Source: Bacillus sonorensis NBRC 101234 = KCTC 13918 (lineage in GTDB: Bacteria > Bacillota > Bacilli > Bacillales > Bacillaceae). From it: DNA of 64,000 nucleotides. The stretch spans positions 62,001 to 126,000 of the forward strand of contig NZ_BCVZ01000008.1 in the NCBI RefSeq assembly GCF_001592005.1, read 5' to 3'. A model generated the notes under the pieces. That model did not search any database, was not told the DNA's origin, and saw nothing but the letters and a program-made list of their open reading frames with translations. Shown here piece after piece: positions 16,567-27,433 of the stretch. The stretch's first letter is position 1; the number at the start of each line of letters is the position of its first letter. Made by a program: the position numbers and the translations under genes.

Positions 16567-16717
16567 TTTTATCCGCCTTTCTAGTTTGTTATTGACTTAT
16601 AGCTATTTAAAACCATAAATCGCAATTGACAAACAGTACGTCTTTTCTAGTTATTTCAAAATAGCAAAGTATTAGAGAAAAAGCTTTAGTCTTGACACCA
16701 ACCGCACAGCGCCGGCC

Positions 16718-16831
16718 GTTTTGGCTTTGTCTAAACATGGGGGAAAACATCTCGATGAATGATGTCGGTGACATTTTGAAATAAGAACGCCAGATTTCAA
16801 ACGAATACAATCCTACGGCAACCTGGTTTAT
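16718..16831 (-). pseudogene. possible relic of an AraC-type HTH
   Basis: The minus strand between the transporter and fucO reads INQVAVGLYSFEIW, then RSYFKMSPTSFIEMF. This resembles the second HTH and FK-x-SP-x-xF end of AraC proteins with a few residues missing, and is followed by unrelated sequence. Since AraC regulators govern rhamnose genes in many bacteria, it may be a dead regulator, but the match is short. The rest of the 16567-16885 gap shows nothing. Confidence 0.3.
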
Positions 16832-16885
16832 CTATCTATAAGCACTACAGCTTGAACCCTATGAACTTATCAGAGCAGTATTTGT

Positions 16886-18178
16886 TCAGTTTTCGATACC
16901 GGCAGCATCCATTCCATAGCGTTCCTGTTGAATGTTCTTCAACGATTTTCCACGTGTTTCAGGAGCCATAAGCACCCCGATGATGAAATGCAAAACCAGA
17001 AAACCAATCATAATCAGTCCGGAAGTTTTGAAGCCTAGCTGCGAAATCATAACCGGAACGACGAGAGAAATCAGACCCACGCCGATGCGGACGAGGAAAA
17101 ACATGAAGCCTTGCGCTTTGGCGCGATAGCGGGTATGAAATAATTCACTAGACCACAAACCGTAAAAAGCTTGCGCTCCGAAGCCGGCTGCCACCCCCCA
17201 AAGGAAGACAAACAGCCAAAGTTCTGTTATGCCCATGCCGCCGAATACAAGTACAGCCCAGGCTGCCACCCCCATGATCGCTCCAATTGAGAACAGAAGC
17301 TTCCGGTTTACCTTGTCACCCAGCTTTATAAAAATAATGTATGTCGACAGCACCGTAAATATCCAGAGAGTTCCCTGCAGCAAGTTGGCCTGTGCGGCTG
17401 AAAGTCCGCCGACGGTTTCATAAATAAACGGCATGAAATATCCCATTGTTCCTGCTACAAGGTTCCAGAAAAAATAAATTCCCACAAGCAAAACGAGCGC
17501 TTTCAAGTTTGCTTTAACCGTAAACAGCTCTTTAATGCCGCTTGACTCCACATTGCCTTTTAATTTGCCTGCTTGTTCACGCGCTTTTTCTTCTGACCAT
17601 ATCTTGGACTCGTTGATTTGCTGTTGCATGATCCAGGTAATTAAAGCGATTACAAATAGTAACAAGAAAATGATGCGGCTGCCCAGCAGATTGAGCGGAG
17701 CAAGAAACACAGACAGAAACAGAGCAATCGCCGGTCCTACTGACCATGCCAATTGTCCCCATCCTACGCGTGCTGCCCTTTCACCGTCCGGAGCTTCCTC
17801 TGCAATATAAGTCCATGCCGCCGGAATACCCGCACCAACGGCAATACCCGTAATGACATAACCAATTAAAAGCATTGGGAAATTAAATGAACATGCAATA
17901 AGCAGAACACCCAGCATATAGACAATCAGATCATACTTGTAAATGAATTTCCGGCCGTATTTGTCTACCAGCGCCCCGCCGATCAATGCTCCGACTGCCG
18001 CACCAAATCCGTTGGCGCTGAGAGCTCCAAGGAGGCCTACTTTATAATCGGACAAGTGCAAATAATTGACCCATAGCGACAGTCCGCCAGCTCCAGCAAC
18101 GATCGAACCGGCTTCCAAAAAATTCGACATAGCGACAGTGATCGTCGATTTCAAACTGCCTTTCGATGATTCGGACAT
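16886..18178 (-). CDS. MFS sugar transporter of the rhamnose operon
   Basis: A 430-residue major facilitator protein with about 12 predicted helices. It has the loop-2 signature GGALVDKYGRKFIYK (about 67-81) and a GGLSLWVNYL start region. Its position between rhaM and fucO in one operon makes L-rhamnose the likely substrate; this is inference, as it is not the E. coli RhaT family. It replaces the unrelated transporters used in other rhamnose loci. ATG with GGGGAAAG upstream. Confidence 0.82.
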   Translation of the reverse strand: MSESSKGSLKSTITVAMSNFLEAGSIVAGAGGLSLWVNYLHLSDYKVGLLGALSANGFGAAVGALIGGALVDKYGRKFIYKYDLIVYMLGVLLIACSFNFPMLLIGYVITGIAVGAGIPAAWTYIAEEAPDGERAARVGWGQLAWSVGPAIALFLSVFLAPLNLLGSRIIFLLLFVIALITWIMQQQINESKIWSEEKAREQAGKLKGNVESSGIKELFTVKANLKALVLLVGIYFFWNLVAGTMGYFMPFIYETVGGLSAAQANLLQGTLWIFTVLSTYIIFIKLGDKVNRKLLFSIGAIMGVAAWAVLVFGGMGITELWLFVFLWGVAAGFGAQAFYGLWSSELFHTRYRAKAQGFMFFLVRIGVGLISLVVPVMISQLGFKTSGLIMIGFLVLHFIIGVLMAPETRGKSLKNIQQERYGMDAAGIEN

Positions 18179-18256
18179 GATTCTTTCCCCTTTCAGGAAT
18201 AATTGTTATTCGCTAGAGATGTGTTCCCGAAACGAAGCGGGAACACGGAAAATAAA

Positions 18257-18571
18257 TTACCGCAAATAAAATACCTGTTTTAAATCTGTCGAAACCGGGC
18301 TGTTGTCCACATTCGTCTTCATTAACGGCGCCATGTAATCCCACCATTTACGGCAGATTGCCGTATCAGAGATTTGCATCCATTTGTCTTTGTCCTCAAT
18401 TTCCAAGTAAGCAAACAGCTGACCGGACTGTTCGTCCAGAAAGATACTGTAGTTATGTGCGCCATGAGCCTTCAGTTCCTTCTTCATTTCAGGCCACAAT
18501 TCATCATGACGCTTCGCATATTCATCATAATGTTCCGGAAAAAGATACATGATACTCGCTGTGCGGATCAA
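18257..18571 (-). CDS. rhaM: L-rhamnose mutarotase
   Basis: Interconverts alpha- and beta-L-rhamnose. The 104-residue protein matches the RhaM/YiiL family: [20 protein letters not shown], then [12 protein letters not shown] and the [12 protein letters not shown] segment near the C-terminus. TTG start with GGAGG 8 nt upstream. Full length, between rhaD and the transporter gene. Confidence 0.92.
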   Translation of the reverse strand: MIRTASIMYLFPEHYDEYAKRHDELWPEMKKELKAHGAHNYSIFLDEQSGQLFAYLEIEDKDKWMQISDTAICRKWWDYMAPLMKTNVDNSPVSTDLKQVFYLR

Positions 18572-18596
18572 ACGGCATTCCTCCTGTCAAAATGAA

Positions 18597-19418
18597 TTAA
18601 ACATTTAAAACTCCTGCGCGGGGCGTAACTTGAAATGCGTCCGCCAAGTCCTGAAGCTGGCGGTCTGTAATGGTTTGTTTAATACCGCCCTGGGAGCAAA
18701 CGGCTGTATATACTTCAGCCCCTTTTTCAGCGGTCTCGATTAAGCCGAACGTATCATCCATTGTTGGCCCTGCCCCGAAGATGCCATGATGAGGCCATAG
18801 GACAATGCGCATATCGGCCATTTTCTCGGCAGTTGCCTTCCCGATCGAATCCGTACCAGGCACCATCCAAGGAATGACTCCGACACCTTCCGGAAACACC
18901 ACAAGGCATTCCGTGCACATTCGCCACAACGTGCGTGTAAACTTTACTTCATCAAGATCATGCGTAAATGTCATCGCAATCAAATGGGTAGCATGACAAT
19001 GAATAATTACGCGGTGAGTTGGGTCAACAGACAAACGCTTCGCATGGTTCATCAAGTGAGTCGGAAGCTCGCTTGTTGCCAGTCCGCCGTCTTCAAGGCC
19101 CCACAATAGTTCGTAAGCGCAGCCGTCTTTGGCAATACGGATGATTCCAACATTCAGGGCAGGCGTATCAATCACGTTTTTAAAGTACTTTCCTGACCCG
19201 GTTACGATAAAATAACGTCCTGCCAGAGCGGAAGCGTCAAATTTCATTGGAACAACCCGTCTCACGCTGTTTAGATCAAGATATGGAGCCAGTTCTTCTT
19301 CGCTCAGCAAATAACTGATGTTTCCCCCATTTCGTTCATCCCAACCCAAACGGTACAAGTTAGAGGTGGTTTTCGTCATTTCTTTCATAAATGGTGCAGT
19401 TAAAATATCCAGCAGCAT
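18597..19418 (-). CDS. rhaD: rhamnulose-1-phosphate aldolase
   Basis: A class II zinc aldolase cleaving L-rhamnulose 1-phosphate to dihydroxyacetone phosphate and L-lactaldehyde. The 273-residue protein shows zinc-ligand segments [11 protein letters not shown] (about 140-150) and LWPHHGIFG (about 211-219), plus [10 protein letters not shown] with the acidic catalytic residue. It follows rhaA by 16 nt. Lactaldehyde would be reduced by the fucO product downstream. Confidence 0.93.
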   Translation of the reverse strand: MLLDILTAPFMKEMTKTTSNLYRLGWDERNGGNISYLLSEEELAPYLDLNSVRRVVPMKFDASALAGRYFIVTGSGKYFKNVIDTPALNVGIIRIAKDGCAYELLWGLEDGGLATSELPTHLMNHAKRLSVDPTHRVIIHCHATHLIAMTFTHDLDEVKFTRTLWRMCTECLVVFPEGVGVIPWMVPGTDSIGKATAEKMADMRIVLWPHHGIFGAGPTMDDTFGLIETAEKGAEVYTAVCSQGGIKQTITDRQLQDLADAFQVTPRAGVLNV

Positions 19419-19434
19419 AACCCTAAATCCCCCT

Positions 19435-20700
19435 TCAAATCGCTCTCTGTTTCAATACGCTTTCTTCATACCGTTTAACTTCCTGTAGCCATTGCCCACG
19501 CACTGGGACACCTTGCTGCTCGCAGAAGTAATCCCATACCGCGCCAAACGGATACATTTTCAATTCTTCACGCAGCGCGAGACGCGATGTATAATCACCC
19601 GCAAGCTCCATCTGCTTCAACTGATCGGCCGGTTCAAGCATAGAGCGCAGCAACGCTTTTTGCATGTTCCGTGTTCCGATAACCCATGCGGCAATCCGGT
19701 TAATACTTGCATCAAAAAAATCAAGGCCGATCGCCGTCTTGAACAGCAGATCATGTGTGATAAGTTCACGTGCGATTTCAAGCAGTTCGTCATCCAGCGT
19801 AACAACATGGTCGCTGTCCCAGCGTACAGGACGGCTCACATGCAGCAGCATCCCGCTAGCGAATAGAGACAAAGCAGAAAGTTTGTTGGATACGACCTCT
19901 GTTGGGTGGAAGTGTCCAGCATCCAGGCAAATCATCTTGTTGCGGGTTAAACCATATCCCATATAAAATTCATGCGAACCGACCACATAGCTTTCGGAAC
20001 CGATCCCAAACAGCTTGCTTTCTACGGCATCCAGATTATAGCGTTCATCAATTTTTTCAGCGAACACTTCATCCAGTGCCGATTCAAGACGCTTCCGAGG
20101 CCCCAAACGGTCTACCGGGACATCCTTGAATCCGTCAGGAATCCAGACGTTTGTAATACATGTTTGCCCCGTTTCTTTTCCGAAGTATTCCCCTACTTTT
20201 CTGGCCCGCTTGCAGTGTTCAATCCAGAATGAACGAATGTCCGGATTTGGGTGGCTCAATGTAAACCCATCAGCCGATTTCGAATGTGAAAAACATGTTG
20301 GATTAAAGTCAAGCCCCAATCCCTGTTCTTTTGCCCAAGATACCCATTTTTCAAAATGACGGGGTTCGATTTCATGAAGATCAACTTTTTCTTCTGTATC
20401 CATGTAAATCGCATGCAGATTCAGCTTATGCTTTCCGGGAATAAGCGAGAATGCTTTTTCCAGATCCTGCCGCAGCTCTTCTGGAGTGGTCGCCGCCCCT
20501 GGATAGTTGCCTGTAACAGAGATCCCGCCGGTCAATTCTTGGTCTTGATTCATAAAACCGCGTACATCATCACCTTGCCAACAATGCATTGAGATTTTGA
20601 CATCCGCTAACTTCTTGATCACTTCCTCTGTGTCAATTCCATGAGACGCATACAACTCTTTTGCCTGCTGATAGTTTTGATTAATCAACGTACTCATCAT
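19435..20700 (-). CDS. rhaA: L-rhamnose isomerase
   Basis: Converts L-rhamnose to L-rhamnulose. The 421-residue TIM-barrel protein shows [16 protein letters not shown] and [16 protein letters not shown], the metal-binding regions of RhaA. AAGGAGG lies 6 nt before the ATG at 20700, inside the 3' end of rhaB, so the genes overlap by 20 bases and are probably coupled. Confidence 0.95.
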   Translation of the reverse strand: MMSTLINQNYQQAKELYASHGIDTEEVIKKLADVKISMHCWQGDDVRGFMNQDQELTGGISVTGNYPGAATTPEELRQDLEKAFSLIPGKHKLNLHAIYMDTEEKVDLHEIEPRHFEKWVSWAKEQGLGLDFNPTCFSHSKSADGFTLSHPNPDIRSFWIEHCKRARKVGEYFGKETGQTCITNVWIPDGFKDVPVDRLGPRKRLESALDEVFAEKIDERYNLDAVESKLFGIGSESYVVGSHEFYMGYGLTRNKMICLDAGHFHPTEVVSNKLSALSLFASGMLLHVSRPVRWDSDHVVTLDDELLEIARELITHDLLFKTAIGLDFFDASINRIAAWVIGTRNMQKALLRSMLEPADQLKQMELAGDYTSRLALREELKMYPFGAVWDYFCEQQGVPVRGQWLQEVKRYEESVLKQRAI

Positions 20701-22144
20701 TTGTTACCTCCTTAAATTGTTTTATCAGTTTTTCGCGCTCCAGAGCCCGAGGCTCAAACTTGCTTATTTCAAATGAACTCCGGATGAGCCGTCTTGCTTC
20801 CTCGAGCGTTGCCACCTCGCCAGCCGCCATCATCTGCACCAGCACATTGCCTATCGCCGTTGCCTCTGCAGGTCCTGCATAGACGGTTTTTCCACTTACA
20901 TCAGCGGTCAGCTGGTTTAGATAAGCGTTTTTTGCCCCGCCCCCGACAATATGAACGGTTTCAATGGATTTGCCTGTCAGCTCAGTAAGCTTGTTCAAAA
21001 CAATGGCATAAATAATGGCCAGATTCGAGTAAACACATCCCGCAAGCTCACCCGCCGTTTCCGGAACCTTCTGATTTGTTCTGGCGCAGTATGCTTGTAT
21101 CTCAGCGACCATATTGTGTGGATTCAAAAAGCGGTCTTCATTGAAATTAACAAATTGCTGAAATGGCTTTTCCTTTTTCGCTTCAGCAACGAATCTATCA
21201 AAATTGTAATCTTGCGGCAGTATTTTCCGGATTTCCTGCATCACCCACATACCGATGATATTTTTGAGAAAACGCGTCGTACCGTTCATTCCGGCTTCGT
21301 TCGTAAAAGCTTCCTTGAAAGCCGCTTCGGTTACAATGGGATATACCGATTCAATCCCGATCAAAGACCAGGTGCCACTGCTAAGGAAAGCCCAATTGTT
21401 TCCATCTCCGGGGGTTCCGACAACAGCCGATGCCGTATCGTGGGAAGCTACAGTATACACGTCGCAATCAGGAAGGTCGTAAGAAGGGAACAAGGTTGGA
21501 TCCAACTTACCGATGAATGTGCCTGGCTCCACAATCTCAGGAAACTGATCCGGCTTTAAGCCGATAACCTTTAACAGTTCCTCGTCATATGTTTTTGTTT
21601 GCAAATTAAAGAGTTGCGTTGTCGAGGCGTTTGTTACCTCATTAACTGCTTTTCCGGTAAGCCGGTAATTCAGATAGTCGGGAATTAAGAGAATTTGCTT
21701 GGTTTGTGCAAGCTTATCTTTTTCTTCTTCATACAATTGATACAACGTGTTGAATTGAAGAAACTGGATGCCTGTCTTGCGGTAAATTTCTTCCTGCGAA
21801 ATTCTGTTGAACACCTTTCCCATCGTTTCCGCCGTACGTGAATCCCGATAAGAAACGGCTTCTTGCAAGCGCTTTCCATCATCGCCAAGAAGGAGATAAT
21901 CAACTGCCCACGTATCAATTCCTACCATACAACTGTTATGCCCACGAGATTTTACAATCGCCAGTCCTTTAATTGTCTCCGTCAACAAGTGGTCTATGTC
22001 CCAAACACATTTTCCATGGTGGTTGGTGAAGCCATTGGCGAACCTGTGAACCTCTTGCAGCTGCAGTTTTCCCTCCTCCATGCTGGAGAGTATGAGTCGT
22101 CCGCTGGAAGCACCTATATCAACAGAGACATATACATGATTCAT
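20681..22144 (-). CDS. rhaB: rhamnulokinase
   Basis: Phosphorylates L-rhamnulose at O1 with ATP. The 487-residue FGGY-family kinase begins [15 protein letters not shown] and has [12 protein letters not shown] (about 73-84), [12 protein letters not shown] (about 255-266) and the C-terminal ATP-site [19 protein letters not shown]. First gene of the operon, with the inverted-repeat operator about 70 nt upstream. Confidence 0.95.
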   Translation of the reverse strand: MNHVYVSVDIGASSGRLILSSMEEGKLQLQEVHRFANGFTNHHGKCVWDIDHLLTETIKGLAIVKSRGHNSCMVGIDTWAVDYLLLGDDGKRLQEAVSYRDSRTAETMGKVFNRISQEEIYRKTGIQFLQFNTLYQLYEEEKDKLAQTKQILLIPDYLNYRLTGKAVNEVTNASTTQLFNLQTKTYDEELLKVIGLKPDQFPEIVEPGTFIGKLDPTLFPSYDLPDCDVYTVASHDTASAVVGTPGDGNNWAFLSSGTWSLIGIESVYPIVTEAAFKEAFTNEAGMNGTTRFLKNIIGMWVMQEIRKILPQDYNFDRFVAEAKKEKPFQQFVNFNEDRFLNPHNMVAEIQAYCARTNQKVPETAGELAGCVYSNLAIIYAIVLNKLTELTGKSIETVHIVGGGAKNAYLNQLTADVSGKTVYAGPAEATAIGNVLVQMMAAGEVATLEEARRLIRSSFEISKFEPRALEREKLIKQFKEVTNDEYVD

Positions 22145-22211
22145 TCCGCTCTCACCTTACCTTTCACATCTTGAGGAATGTGTATTGTAGCCTGCAAGTC
22201 TAGATTAATCC

Positions 22212-22249
22212 CAAAACAAAAATAAATCAACACTATTATTTTTGTTTTG
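22212..22249 (-). promoter_or_regulatory. inverted-repeat operator upstream of rhaB
   Basis: CAAAACAAAAATAA and TTATTTTTGTTTTG are perfect 14-bp arms separated by 10 nt. They lie 68-105 nt upstream of the rhaB start. The A/T-rich CAAAACAAAAAT type is typical of DeoR-family operators, and the rhamnose repressor of B. subtilis (YulB/RhaR) is DeoR-type, so it is the likely ligand. No such gene is in the window. Confidence 0.65.
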
Positions 22250-22901
22250 TTTGTATTTTATGTGTATTTTTTATTAAACAAAGAAAAAAACAGAGTGATC
22301 CAGTCTAAAAGTCATAACCATGTCACTTTGATCTGATACTAAGTATGGGATGCTGTTTCGGCAGTCTCACACACACAACTCCCCTTTCCCTCTTCCATCC
22401 AGAAATATCCTCTATGGGTATTCCTCTTGTATTCGATTGCCTTTTTCTTAAGTGATGTAACAAAGAAATATTAAAGATTCATTTCGATGGAAAATAAGAG
22501 GAGTGAATGGAATCAAGTTTATTTAACTTAATAAGCAAGCAGTGTCAATGGTAGACTAAATGCAGAAGTCAACCGACCGAATTGCTTGCAATCATGACCG
22601 AACACGGGATTGGACTTCCACAATCAGTATTAAACAAAAGGTCTTGTTTGATTAACGACATCTTTAGTTAAGATGGGCGAACCTATATGAATAGATAATG
22701 ATAGAATAGATGCACCGAATATAGCGGTAGAAGCTGGTTGTTGCCGCCTTAGTGTTCCTGACAGACATATCCGGCGTAATCGGCAAGTAAAATGTCGCCT
22801 TTTGCTAGTTACAGAGCGACATTGGATAGGTAAAGTTAAAACTGTCCCGTCAACATGGTGGAACGCACTCACAACAAAAAGCAAAAGGAGGGCTCATATG
22901 T
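22250..22901. other. non-coding region between rhaB and the AraC gene
   Basis: No credible gene on either strand. One notable element is the perfect inverted repeat AATGTCGC (22791-22798) / GCGACATT (22816-22823), 17 nt apart and about 80 nt before the AraC start. It could be that regulator's own site. Confidence 0.4.
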
Positions 22902-23915
22902 ATGACGTCTCATGCTCGTATTAAAATCCCGGCAGGATTTTGGACAGGCTTGCGCCAGTTAGGGATTGCCGCCCATGATGTGGTTCGAAAAGCACGGCTG
23001 CCGCTCACCATTATCACTGAACCAGTTGTCACCACCACCCAATATTTCGCGATCTGGCAGGCTTATTCAGATCTCATCGATGACACGGCCAAAGGAATCA
23101 TCGAGCTTGTGACCGCCTTTGAAACAACACATTATCCGCCGGCCGTCTTAGCGACTTACCATGCTCGTGACTACCGCGACGCTCTAAAGAGAATGGCCCG
23201 GTACAAACAACTGTGCCCTCCCGAAAGCTTGCGCATCACCGAGGAAGGCGAGCACTGTACAATCGAACTGGAATGGTTGAATACCGAGCAAGCCGGTCCG
23301 CCGATGCTGGTTGGTATCACACTGGCATTTCTTCTGGAGCTTGGCCGCCGGGGCACAGGTCAACCTTTGACGGCGAGGCTCGTCGAATTTTCGCACTCAA
23401 TGGGCGACGTACAGGCGCTTGAAGCTTACTTCGGCTGCCGTATCCGGATTGGTGCCAATTGTAACCGGTTGACGCTGCATCGAGGAGATCTGGACCGCCC
23501 CTTTGTCTCGTACAACGCAGAGCTGCTGGAGATTCTGACTCCCGCGCTGGACCAATCGCTGGATGAGCAGAAACACAGCCTCTCAATCACCGAGATGGTC
23601 AAATGGATCATGAAACGGAGCCTGACAGCAGGACGCCCCGACATTCAGACTGTCGCAAGCGAGTTGGGGATGAGCGATCGCACCTTACAGCGCCGGCTTA
23701 CCGACGAAGGCACGAGTTTCAAGCACCTGTTGACACAAGTCCGGCATGAGCAGGCACGAGAGTACTTGGCAGACCCCTCGCTCGATATTAAAGAAGTGGC
23801 CTTTCTGATTGGATATGAAGACCAGAACTCATTCTACCGGGCCTTCCGCCTTTGGGAAGGCGATACTCCTTCAAATTGGCGCACTGAACATTTAGGTACA
23901 AACCCGATCAATTGA
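22902..23915 (+). CDS. AraC family regulator with Arabinose_bd-type N-terminal domain
   Basis: A 337-residue regulator. Residues about 20-205 resemble the Arabinose_bd (PF12625) sensor domain of OruR/FtrA-like regulators. The C-terminal third holds the double AraC HTH (TVASELGMSDRTLQRRL, then IKEVAFLIGYEDQNSFYRAF). AGGAGG is 11 nt before the ATG at 22902; another ATG at 22898 is out of frame. Base composition and codon use look more G+C-rich than the neighbours, and this architecture is commoner in proteobacteria, hinting at transfer. It probably controls the SDR gene 69 nt downstream. Confidence 0.85.
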   Translation: MTSHARIKIPAGFWTGLRQLGIAAHDVVRKARLPLTIITEPVVTTTQYFAIWQAYSDLIDDTAKGIIELVTAFETTHYPPAVLATYHARDYRDALKRMARYKQLCPPESLRITEEGEHCTIELEWLNTEQAGPPMLVGITLAFLLELGRRGTGQPLTARLVEFSHSMGDVQALEAYFGCRIRIGANCNRLTLHRGDLDRPFVSYNAELLEILTPALDQSLDEQKHSLSITEMVKWIMKRSLTAGRPDIQTVASELGMSDRTLQRRLTDEGTSFKHLLTQVRHEQAREYLADPSLDIKEVAFLIGYEDQNSFYRAFRLWEGDTPSNWRTEHLGTNPIN

Positions 23916-23984
23916 CTTTGTCCTACAATAATTTGCCAACACTATATTTAAAGAAGGATAAATCATAATCAAAAGGAGAAATTG

Positions 23985-24782
23985 ATGATGGATATGGGAT
24001 TACGCAATAAAACAGCTTTAGTCACAGGATCAACGAAAGGCATAGGCAAAGCAATTGCCATTGAACTTGCCAAAGAAGGTGTCCATGTCCTGATTAATGG
24101 ACGAAATAGTGAAGAGGTAGAACGCACTGTCAATGAAATAAAAGCGGATTTCCCTGCTACCTCTCCTCAAAATGCCGCAGCCGATATTGTGGATATGAAG
24201 CAGAGAGAAGCTTTATTTGAAAAATACCCTGCCATTGATATTTTAGTTAACAATATGGGTATTTATGAAATGATGAAATATGAAGACGTTGACGATGAAG
24301 TATGGGAAAAATACTTTCGCACTAATGTTCTTGCCGCAAACGGCTTGTCTAAATATTATTTACCTAAAATGCTGAAGAATAATGATGGCCGCATTATCTT
24401 TATCGCGAGTGAAGAAGCCATTATGCCTTCAGGACAAATGCCTCAGTATTGTATGACAAAATCAATGCTATTATCATTATCAAAAAGTTTATCTAAATTA
24501 ACAAAAGGAACAGAAGTGACAGTCAATACGATCATGCCAGGACCGACACTCTCTGAAAATGTGCAGCAAATCATTGAGGGTTTGTATCCTAATGAAAAGA
24601 TGACTTTTTCAGAAAAAGAGAAAGAATTTATGGCGGCAAACCTGCCCCAATCTGAAATACAGCGATTTATTAAGCCCTTTGAAATAGGCAGGCTGGCTGC
24701 ATTTGTATGCAGTCCTTATGCATCCGCATTTAAAGGTTCTCCAATCCGTATGGATGGCGGAATGGTGCCGACTATTTTTTAA
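23985..24782 (+). CDS. short-chain dehydrogenase/reductase
   Basis: A classical SDR of 265 residues with the Rossmann motif TGSTKGIG (about 13-20), NNMG (about 90-93) and the catalytic YxxxK as YCMTK. The serine is in FIASEEA. Start taken at the ATG at 23985 (AAAGGAG 6 nt upstream). The substrate is not predictable. Paired with the AraC gene upstream; the SDR itself has ordinary Bacillus-like base composition. Confidence 0.85.
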   Translation: MMDMGLRNKTALVTGSTKGIGKAIAIELAKEGVHVLINGRNSEEVERTVNEIKADFPATSPQNAAADIVDMKQREALFEKYPAIDILVNNMGIYEMMKYEDVDDEVWEKYFRTNVLAANGLSKYYLPKMLKNNDGRIIFIASEEAIMPSGQMPQYCMTKSMLLSLSKSLSKLTKGTEVTVNTIMPGPTLSENVQQIIEGLYPNEKMTFSEKEKEFMAANLPQSEIQRFIKPFEIGRLAAFVCSPYASAFKGSPIRMDGGMVPTIF

Positions 24783-24862
24783 TCAAGGGCTTTGGGTTTT
24801 CAGGCGATCCGTCAGCCTGTCACCGGCATCATCAATCATCATGAGCACCGATAATCATAAAA

Positions 24863-24890
24863 CAAGCTGGTGGCAATAACCACCAGCTTG
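24863..24890 (-). terminator. terminator-like hairpin downstream of PAP2 locus
   Basis: CAAGCTGGTGG and CCACCAGCTTG form a perfect 11-bp stem with a 6-nt loop. On the minus strand it is followed by TTTTAT. A second hairpin CACCTGCT/AGCAGGTG lies at 24928-24962 without a T-run. Confidence 0.6.
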
Positions 24891-24978
24891 AAAACATATT
24901 CTTTATGGAGTGAACTCCTCGGCAACACACCATGATCACCTGCTCTTTTTTAGGATAGCAGGTGCTTGGGACGCAAAC

Positions 24979-26758
24979 TTATTTTGCTTTGACTTTTAAT
25001 TGGATACTGTTGGACTTATAGATTGATTTCACTTTGTACTTGCTTGGCAACCCCACGGTCTCGATTGAGGAAAATGAGCCATGACGCTTATGATAGGTGA
25101 TGATCGTGGACCCATCAGCCGGTACGTAATGGTCCGAAAAACGGAGACGCAATGTCCCTTTCATTTTTGCCTTGCCCTTAATGTTGAGCAGATCTTGTTT
25201 ACCGCGAAGATTGAGCTCAAGTATACCCTTGGCAGATTGTTTGTAGTCTCCCCCGATGATCAGTTTTCCTGACACTTCTTCTTTCAGGGTGCCTCCGTTG
25301 TTTGAAACATCGCCTCTCCCAAAGGCTGTCTTCGAGTCGCCTTCAAGTGTTCCCTGATCAATCCGCGTACCGCGGAATATGTATTGTTCCCCTCCAGCTT
25401 TAAAGTGCCTGTCCCCTTTTTTGTCAGCTTTCCAGTACCGGAGATATGTTGCGCCAGCGATCCAACGCATGGAAGCCGCCTTTGGAAGAATCCATGGTCA
25501 CGGTAACATCTTTGGCAAAAGCGCCATACCCATCGGCGGCGGAAAAGAGATCAAGCCGTCCCCACCCTTCAGCATCATCAAGAACAGGATAGCCGGAAGG
25601 AAGACCGGTAGTGGCTAAAATCCACCGGCGCTGCGTGTTGTCAAGGTATGGAAAACGTGTTTCCAGCAAGACTTCAGCTCTCTTAGGAACCGCCATCGGT
25701 TTAGTTGGCCGATGAATTTGGCCAAATCCATATGTCAGTCGTTGGATATATTGTTTTTTATTCGCGTGATAATCGCTGAACCGGTCTTCCGCTGTCCCGG
25801 TTTGCGTTAACAACTTGCTGCGGGCTTCAGCATAAGCAGCCTTTTTCAACCTTTCATTGGCTGGATCAGATAGGATAGCGGCCGCCAATGCGGTTCCCAT
25901 TACACGTCCTCCCATTACATCAAGCGGGGAATGCATCCCGGCAACAATACGGTTATGGCCGAGTTCCGAAGCCCTGGTAAGCAGTTCCTGATAACGCTCC
26001 GGGATGGCATAGGCCATAGCAAAAGCGCTGAGATATGCGGCATTCGTATGTCCGCTGGGAAACCCTCCATCTTTGCTAGGATCAGGATTTATAGCGGGAA
26101 CAAGGGTTGGTACAATGACTGAATTGCTTTTCCAGCGAAACGGACGGGGATAATTAAAGTATCCCTTAGCCGGGTTTGCTGAAGAATAAGTACCTCGTAA
26201 AGTATTGACCAAGCCCACGATGTTTCCAAGATGAGAACCCGTACTGCCTGCATTGGTTCCTTTATCATCATATTTTTTAATCAAGGCATCTGCCGGGATA
26301 CTGTTGATCGTTGTCGTGGCTCCCGCATTCATCCGATATACATCGGTAAGCGGACCAAGACCGTCAATCACACTGTAGCTCTGATTCCTGCGATCATCAA
26401 AATATGCAGCATTTTCCTCACTAAAAGTACGGCGTTCAGCAATGTCAACAACTTTTTGAATGTTGGCATCCAACACGCTGCTGTTCAGTTTGGTACCGCT
26501 ATTCCAGGTACTTCCGGGAGTCCAAAGCTTATTAAATCCGGAAAGTACCCCGATCACCGGATTAGAATTCACTGTAATATTAGCAGAGCTGTTATTTTTG
26601 TAATGATCTGCGAAATATCCTGCAGGGGGCGGCGTCGGCGGGGCTACTGTTTTTGCTTTAGCTGTTGCGCCCGCATTGCCTACACTCAGGGAACTTTGCA
26701 AGAGTGCCAGAGAACATACAGCCACCAATAAATGCTTCCTCATCCTTGGTAATTTCAT
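24979..26758 (-). pseudogene. secreted PAP2-type acid phosphatase with autotransporter-like C-terminal repeat, frameshifted
   Basis: Residues 1-30 are a signal peptide. The PAP2 core carries YPRPFRWK, GGFPSGHTNAAYLSA and GHNRIVAGMHSPLD (phosphatase motifs). After ALDRW the frame breaks: a G is missing before ATATCTCC, and a second G is missing in TTCCGCGG about 65 bases later. Restoring both gives DISGTGKLTKKGTGTLKLEG, then NNTYSGGTRIDQGTLEG, an autotransporter-associated beta-strand repeat, and an open end at 24979. The intact protein would have about 590-600 residues. Either a real pseudogene or two consensus errors; the upstream part could still be an active truncated enzyme. Confidence 0.85.
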
Positions 26759-27433
26759 TTACATCATATCCCCCTTGCTCTTCATTCTATCTCCAAAAAG
26801 CTATTAGTTATCTATGATCGTAACTTACATTTGTTAATGAAATCGTGTTATTTCATTAATATTTTGTTTATATTTTTCAGCTTCTCCCTCCAACATTAAC
26901 CTTTAGTCTTAAAACCGGTAAACAAAGACGTCATCGGCACATACAGCTCGGGCCTGAGCTAGAAAAAGTCACCTTCGGCCCTTGATTCGAAGAAGGGAAA
27001 ATCCGGTCGCAAAATCGCATAGGAGCGCTGGATCTTCCCCGGATTGTGAAGCGCGCTGACAGGCTGAGAAGGAGAAACAGAAGAAATTTATAGAGGGCGA
27101 AAAGCCGCTGACTTCCCGTCAGCAGCTCACAACGAATAGCTCTTCATTCCATTAAAAATCTACAATGACATAGATCCATTTCCACCTTTGATCAACCAAT
27201 AATATGTTCCTTAAAAGGTCACGGGTGATGAGAAAACGATCCAGGACAAAGGCATCATGCCAAAAATAATACCGGCATGTTGTAAATCACAGAGCCCCCC
27301 CATTTCCCCAGCGAAAAGCAAGTGAACGTAAAAAAAGAACCCTGAAAAGAAAAAGGGTTCTGATCGCAGCTGTAAATTTTTACGAAGGATGGAAGCGTCT
27401 CTTTTAAGCCCCCGGTAAATTCCTTTCGAGGGC
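26759..27433. other. non-coding region between PAP2 gene and tautomerase copy 2
   Basis: No gene recognised. At about 27098-27128 the sequence GCTGACTTCCCGTCAGCAGC resembles the hairpin at 2249-2275 that follows erm copy 1. This suggests that a larger segment, not just the tautomerase gene, once existed twice. Confidence 0.4.

Noticed and set aside
22212..22249. Perfect inverted repeat as a terminator
   Set aside because: A/T-only arms, no G/C stem, and its place upstream of rhaB fit an operator better.
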